This document shows, one piece after another, positions 6,120 through 8,417 of a DNA stretch of 8,417 nucleotides (positions are counted from its first letter, which is position 1; every line of letters starts with the position of its first letter). Made by a program: the position numbers and the translations under genes. The DNA lies in the NCBI GenBank assembly GCA_030613705.1, contig JAUWLJ010000075.1:1-8417 (forward strand), read 5' to 3'. Below the pieces are notes generated by a model. That model saw nothing but the letters and a program-made list of their open reading frames with translations. It was not told the DNA's origin and made no database searches. Source of the DNA: Chloroflexota bacterium (GTDB lineage Bacteria; Chloroflexota; Anaerolineae; Anaerolineales; UBA4823).

Positions 6120-7100
6120 ATGTCAAAGTTCAAGGTTTATGTAAGCGATTACGATTATCCGAATCTGGATATCGAACGCCGCGTGCTTGAACCTATTGGT
6201 GCTGAGGTGATCGGACTGCAGTGTAAAACCGGAGAAGACATTGCAGAACTGGCGGCAGACGCGGACGTCATCTTACAACAATATGCCAAGATATATCGCA
6301 GCACGATCGAGAAACTCAAAAAATGCAAGGCCATCTGTCGATATGGTACAGGAGTTGACATTGTCGATGTAGAAGCAGCCTACGAGCACGGCATGATCGT
6401 CACAAATGTTCCAGATTATAGTATTGATGAGGTCGCCGACCACACTATCACAATGGGGCTTATGCTGCTGAGACGTATACCGATGTACAGTCAGGCCACT
6501 CGGCGAGGAGAATGGCACTGGAGCGCTTCGGGAGGCAAGATATTCCGATTCCGCAATTCGACCTGGGGAATGATAGGCTTTGGAAGGATCGCCAAAAATA
6601 TTGCCCGCAAGCTGGACGACTTCGGTTTCGAAATCATCGCCTACGATCCATATGTCTCAAGAAGCCTGATGGGTACACACGGGGTGCGTAAAGTAGAGCT
6701 GGATGAATTATTCAAGACCGCGGATTTAGTCAATGTAATGTGCCCATACACACCAGAGACTCATCATATCGTCGATGCAGCCGCTTTCGAGAAGATGAAA
6801 GAGACGGCAGTACTGATCAACTGCGCTCGAGGAAAGTGCGTGGACAATGCCGCCCTTTATCAGGCGTTGGTTGGAGGCAAAATTGCCTCAGCAGGCCTAG
6901 ATGATACAGAAGAGGAACCGGCCAAGCTAAACGATTGGACACCCGATATCAATCCCCTGTTTTCACTGGACAACTGTTTCATCACCCCCCATTCCGCTTA
7001 TGTCTCTGTTCAATCGCTCGATGAGTGCCGGCATGTGGCTGCCGAAAACGCGCGAGCAATCCTCTTGGGACAAAAACCTTTAGATCAGGTGTTTCCATGA
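6120..7100 (+). CDS. D-isomer-specific 2-hydroxyacid dehydrogenase (PGDH/CtBP-like)
   Basis: This 326-residue cytosolic oxidoreductase interconverts a D-2-hydroxyacid and a 2-keto acid with a nicotinamide cofactor. The substrate-binding domain includes RYGTGVDIVDV (74-84). The Rossmann domain has GFGRIA (153-158) followed by D176 in AYDPY at the end of the second strand, an acidic residue that favours NAD(H) over NADP(H). The catalytic triad is complete: R237 in NCARG, E266 in EEEP and H291 in TPHSAY. The ATG at 6120 has GGAG at 6108-6111; an in-frame TTG at 6084 lacks a good ribosome binding site. It starts 46 bp after the VOC gene. In this operon it may set the oxidation state at C2 of the sugar acid before or after phosphorylation (inference); phosphoglycerate dehydrogenase of serine synthesis is less likely, since no ACT domain is present. 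Confidence 0.88.
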   Translation: MSKFKVYVSDYDYPNLDIERRVLEPIGAEVIGLQCKTGEDIAELAADADVILQQYAKIYRSTIEKLKKCKAICRYGTGVDIVDVEAAYEHGMIVTNVPDYSIDEVADHTITMGLMLLRRIPMYSQATRRGEWHWSASGGKIFRFRNSTWGMIGFGRIAKNIARKLDDFGFEIIAYDPYVSRSLMGTHGVRKVELDELFKTADLVNVMCPYTPETHHIVDAAAFEKMKETAVLINCARGKCVDNAALYQALVGGKIASAGLDDTEEEPAKLNDWTPDINPLFSLDNCFITPHSAYVSVQSLDECRHVAAENARAILLGQKPLDQVFP

Positions 7101-7319
7101 GGCTGTAACGTTCCTGTTCTGAGAACTAAGAACTCGAGGCTATAGACAGCAACACTAGGAGGTGCAGGTATAGAAGAATGAGATGTTGATACTTGATGCG
7201 GCAAGGAATTAAGTTGCAGACAGATGTTAGGGGCTGGTGGGACAATATCAATGATAGCTGAATGAAATGCCGCAATTCGAAAAAACTGAAAAACCTATAT
7301 TATATAAGGAGGTAGAAAC
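7101..7319. other. 219-bp gap upstream of the binding-protein gene
   Basis: No gene is visible. A short dyad GTTCT-G-AGAAC lies at 7116-7126. An orphan Shine-Dalgarno-like AGGAGGT (7157-7163) precedes only tiny frames. A weak promoter-like pair TTGATA (7186-7191) / TAAGTT (7210-7215) has an 18-nt spacer and is not convincing. AAAAACTGA at 7281-7289 repeats the 9-mer at 532-540 of the operon's operator-like region. The gap is larger than any other in the operon, so the transport gene may have its own regulation. Confidence 0.4.
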
Positions 7320-8348
7320 ATGAAGCGCAAAGTCTTATTTACCTTGATGGTGGTAATTCTGCTATCCCTAGCGATACCGCTGTCCGGTTGCCAGACTCAG
7401 TCAGCTCCCAGTGAGGGCGAATCCGGTGATCAGATGGAAGATCGCAGCGAGGATGAATATATATACGTCTCTGCCATGGGTAACTTAGAGTTCTTCAATG
7501 CTCACAAATATGGGTGGCAATGGGCAGGCGATAACTTGGGAGTCAAAGCCAGCTATGTTGGCCCTGCAGAATACGACATGAACGCCATGGTTGCCGCTTT
7601 TGATCAAGCTATTGCCAGGAATCCGAAGGGAATTGCGGTATTTGCGGTTGAACCGATTCTCGAGCCATCAATCGACAAAGCGGTTGACGCAGGAATACCC
7701 GTTGTAACCATTCTGGGTGACTTACCAAATACAAAACGTTTGGCATTTGTGGGGTCATTCCAGTATGATCTGGGCTATGTAGGCGGGCAAAAGCTGGCTG
7801 AAGCCCTGGATGGGGAAGGCAAGGTCGCCATCCTCAGTCTTCCGGGGGTCGGTATGTTTGATGATCGCGAAAACGGATTTCGAGCCGCATTCGATGCTTA
7901 CCCCGGGATTGAAGTAGTCCAGGTGGGTGACACCAAGGCAGATACGGTCACCTCGGTCAACACTGCGAAAGATATCATGCAGCGTTTCCCCGACCTGGCA
8001 GCATTTGCGGCGACGGATTCAACCGGTGGAATTGGCGCCGCAACCGCGGTTGAGGAATTAGACCGGGTGGGTAAAGTCAAGATCGTTTCCATGGACCGCA
8101 ACTCTGATGTGCTGCAAAAGATTCGGGAAGGTGTGGTGACTGGTACGGTAGCCCAAAACGATGCCGCTATGGCTTATTGGGCACTGCTGACGTTGTACAC
8201 ATATAACTATAATCAGGCACCGCTGACATCCGATAACACTGCCGCAAGTGTCAATCCGGGTCCAAGCCAGGTGTTCACGGCAGTCAACTACGTGGATAAA
8301 TCCAATTTGGACTATTTCTTAGAAGCCAACGAAATCTACGTACCTTAA
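7320..8348 (+). CDS. Lipoprotein sugar-binding protein of an ABC importer (Peripla_BP_4 type)
   Basis: This 342-residue secreted protein starts with a lipoprotein signal: positive MKRK, a hydrophobic core (5-20) and the lipobox LSGC (21-24), so Cys24 would be lipidated and the protein anchored on the outer face of the membrane. An acidic, low-complexity linker (about 25-46) precedes a two-lobe sugar-binding fold of the RbsB/LacI type. Recognisable parts are AMVAAFDQAIARNPKGIAV (89-107), AGIPVVTI (124-131), DLGYVGGQKLAEAL (150-163), AAFAATDSTGGIGAATAVEE (227-246) and the late VTGTVAQND segment (273-281). The ATG at 7320 has a near-perfect AAGGAGGT at 7306-7313. No permease or ATPase lies in the window; they probably follow downstream. 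It most likely supplies the substrate of the enzymes encoded upstream. Confidence 0.9.
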   Translation: MKRKVLFTLMVVILLSLAIPLSGCQTQSAPSEGESGDQMEDRSEDEYIYVSAMGNLEFFNAHKYGWQWAGDNLGVKASYVGPAEYDMNAMVAAFDQAIARNPKGIAVFAVEPILEPSIDKAVDAGIPVVTILGDLPNTKRLAFVGSFQYDLGYVGGQKLAEALDGEGKVAILSLPGVGMFDDRENGFRAAFDAYPGIEVVQVGDTKADTVTSVNTAKDIMQRFPDLAAFAATDSTGGIGAATAVEELDRVGKVKIVSMDRNSDVLQKIREGVVTGTVAQNDAAMAYWALLTLYTYNYNQAPLTSDNTAASVNPGPSQVFTAVNYVDKSNLDYFLEANEIYVP

Positions 8349-8361
8349 CCAGGCAATTACA

Positions 8362-8397
8362 ACTTTGGGGAGCCCGTCACGCTGGGCCCCCCGAAGT
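8362..8397 (+). terminator. Strong hairpin after the binding-protein gene
   Basis: Bases 8362-8375 pair with 8384-8397 as a 14-bp stem with one A-C mismatch and one G-T wobble around an 8-nt loop. The core is GGGGAGCCC against GGGCCCCCC. It starts 14 nt after the stop codon. No U-tract follows (CTCATTG), so it may be an inefficient terminator or an mRNA-protecting stem. Such stems often lie between a binding-protein gene and its permease genes, where they raise binding-protein expression over the membrane components. Confidence 0.6.
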
Positions 8398-8417
8398 CTC
8401 ATTGATGAAGCGAATCC

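Noticed and set aside
5441..6133. 230-codon open frame on the - strand opposite the VOC gene
   Set aside because: It is antisense to a well-supported VOC gene with metal ligands and a strong ribosome binding site. Its translation shows no recognisable domain, and no Shine-Dalgarno or promoter on that strand stands out.
1..8417. CRISPR array, tRNA/rRNA, insertion sequence, prophage or defence genes
   Set aside because: No regularly spaced repeats, structural RNA signatures, transposase or phage motifs were seen. All long supported frames are metabolic, regulatory or transport genes.

Overview
This window reads as a bacterial chromosomal segment carrying one long co-directional catabolic operon on the + strand. 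The host is most likely a Gram-positive-like or Chloroflexota (Anaerolineae-type) bacterium. That guess rests on near-consensus Shine-Dalgarno sequences, a consensus sigma-70/sigma-A promoter, moderate base composition and a lipoprotein sugar-binding protein with an acidic linker. No marker gene fixes the taxon.

Layout. Bases 1-78 are the last codons of an upstream gene, probably a class V (PLP-dependent) aminotransferase. Bases 79-648 are non-coding. They hold a terminator-like hairpin (306-333), a perfect extended -10 promoter (473-501), a 20-bp tandem repeat directly over the predicted transcription start (501-537), and two dyads further into the roughly 140-nt leader. Nine genes then run to 8348: a KDPG/KHG-type aldolase (649-1302), an ABM-domain small protein (1304-1600), an IclR-family regulator (1612-2406), an RraA/HMG-aldolase-like protein (2422-3102), an M24 peptidase/creatinase-fold hydrolase (3180-4358), a PfkB sugar kinase resembling 2-keto-3-deoxygluconate kinases (4387-5544), a VOC/glyoxalase-fold metalloprotein (5564-6073), a D-2-hydroxyacid dehydrogenase (6120-7100) and, after a 219-bp gap, a lipoprotein sugar-binding protein of an ABC importer (7320-8348). 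A strong hairpin (8362-8397) follows the binding protein. The transporter ATPase and permease genes would be expected just beyond the window.

How the genes fit together (inference). An imported sugar acid or derivative could be oxidised or reduced at C2 by the dehydrogenase, phosphorylated by the PfkB kinase and cleaved by the aldolase to pyruvate plus a phosphorylated aldehyde, an Entner-Doudoroff-like lower branch under IclR control. The M24 hydrolase, the second aldolase of an unrelated fold, and the VOC and ABM proteins do not belong to the textbook KDG pathway. The aldolase, kinase and hydrolase also each differ from the family consensus at an active-site position. The substrate is therefore probably not plain 2-keto-3-deoxygluconate. 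An amide-linked or otherwise modified sugar acid is one possibility. The most notable non-coding signals are the promoter/tandem-repeat operator region and a perfect 13-bp inverted repeat followed by TTTT inside the ABM gene.
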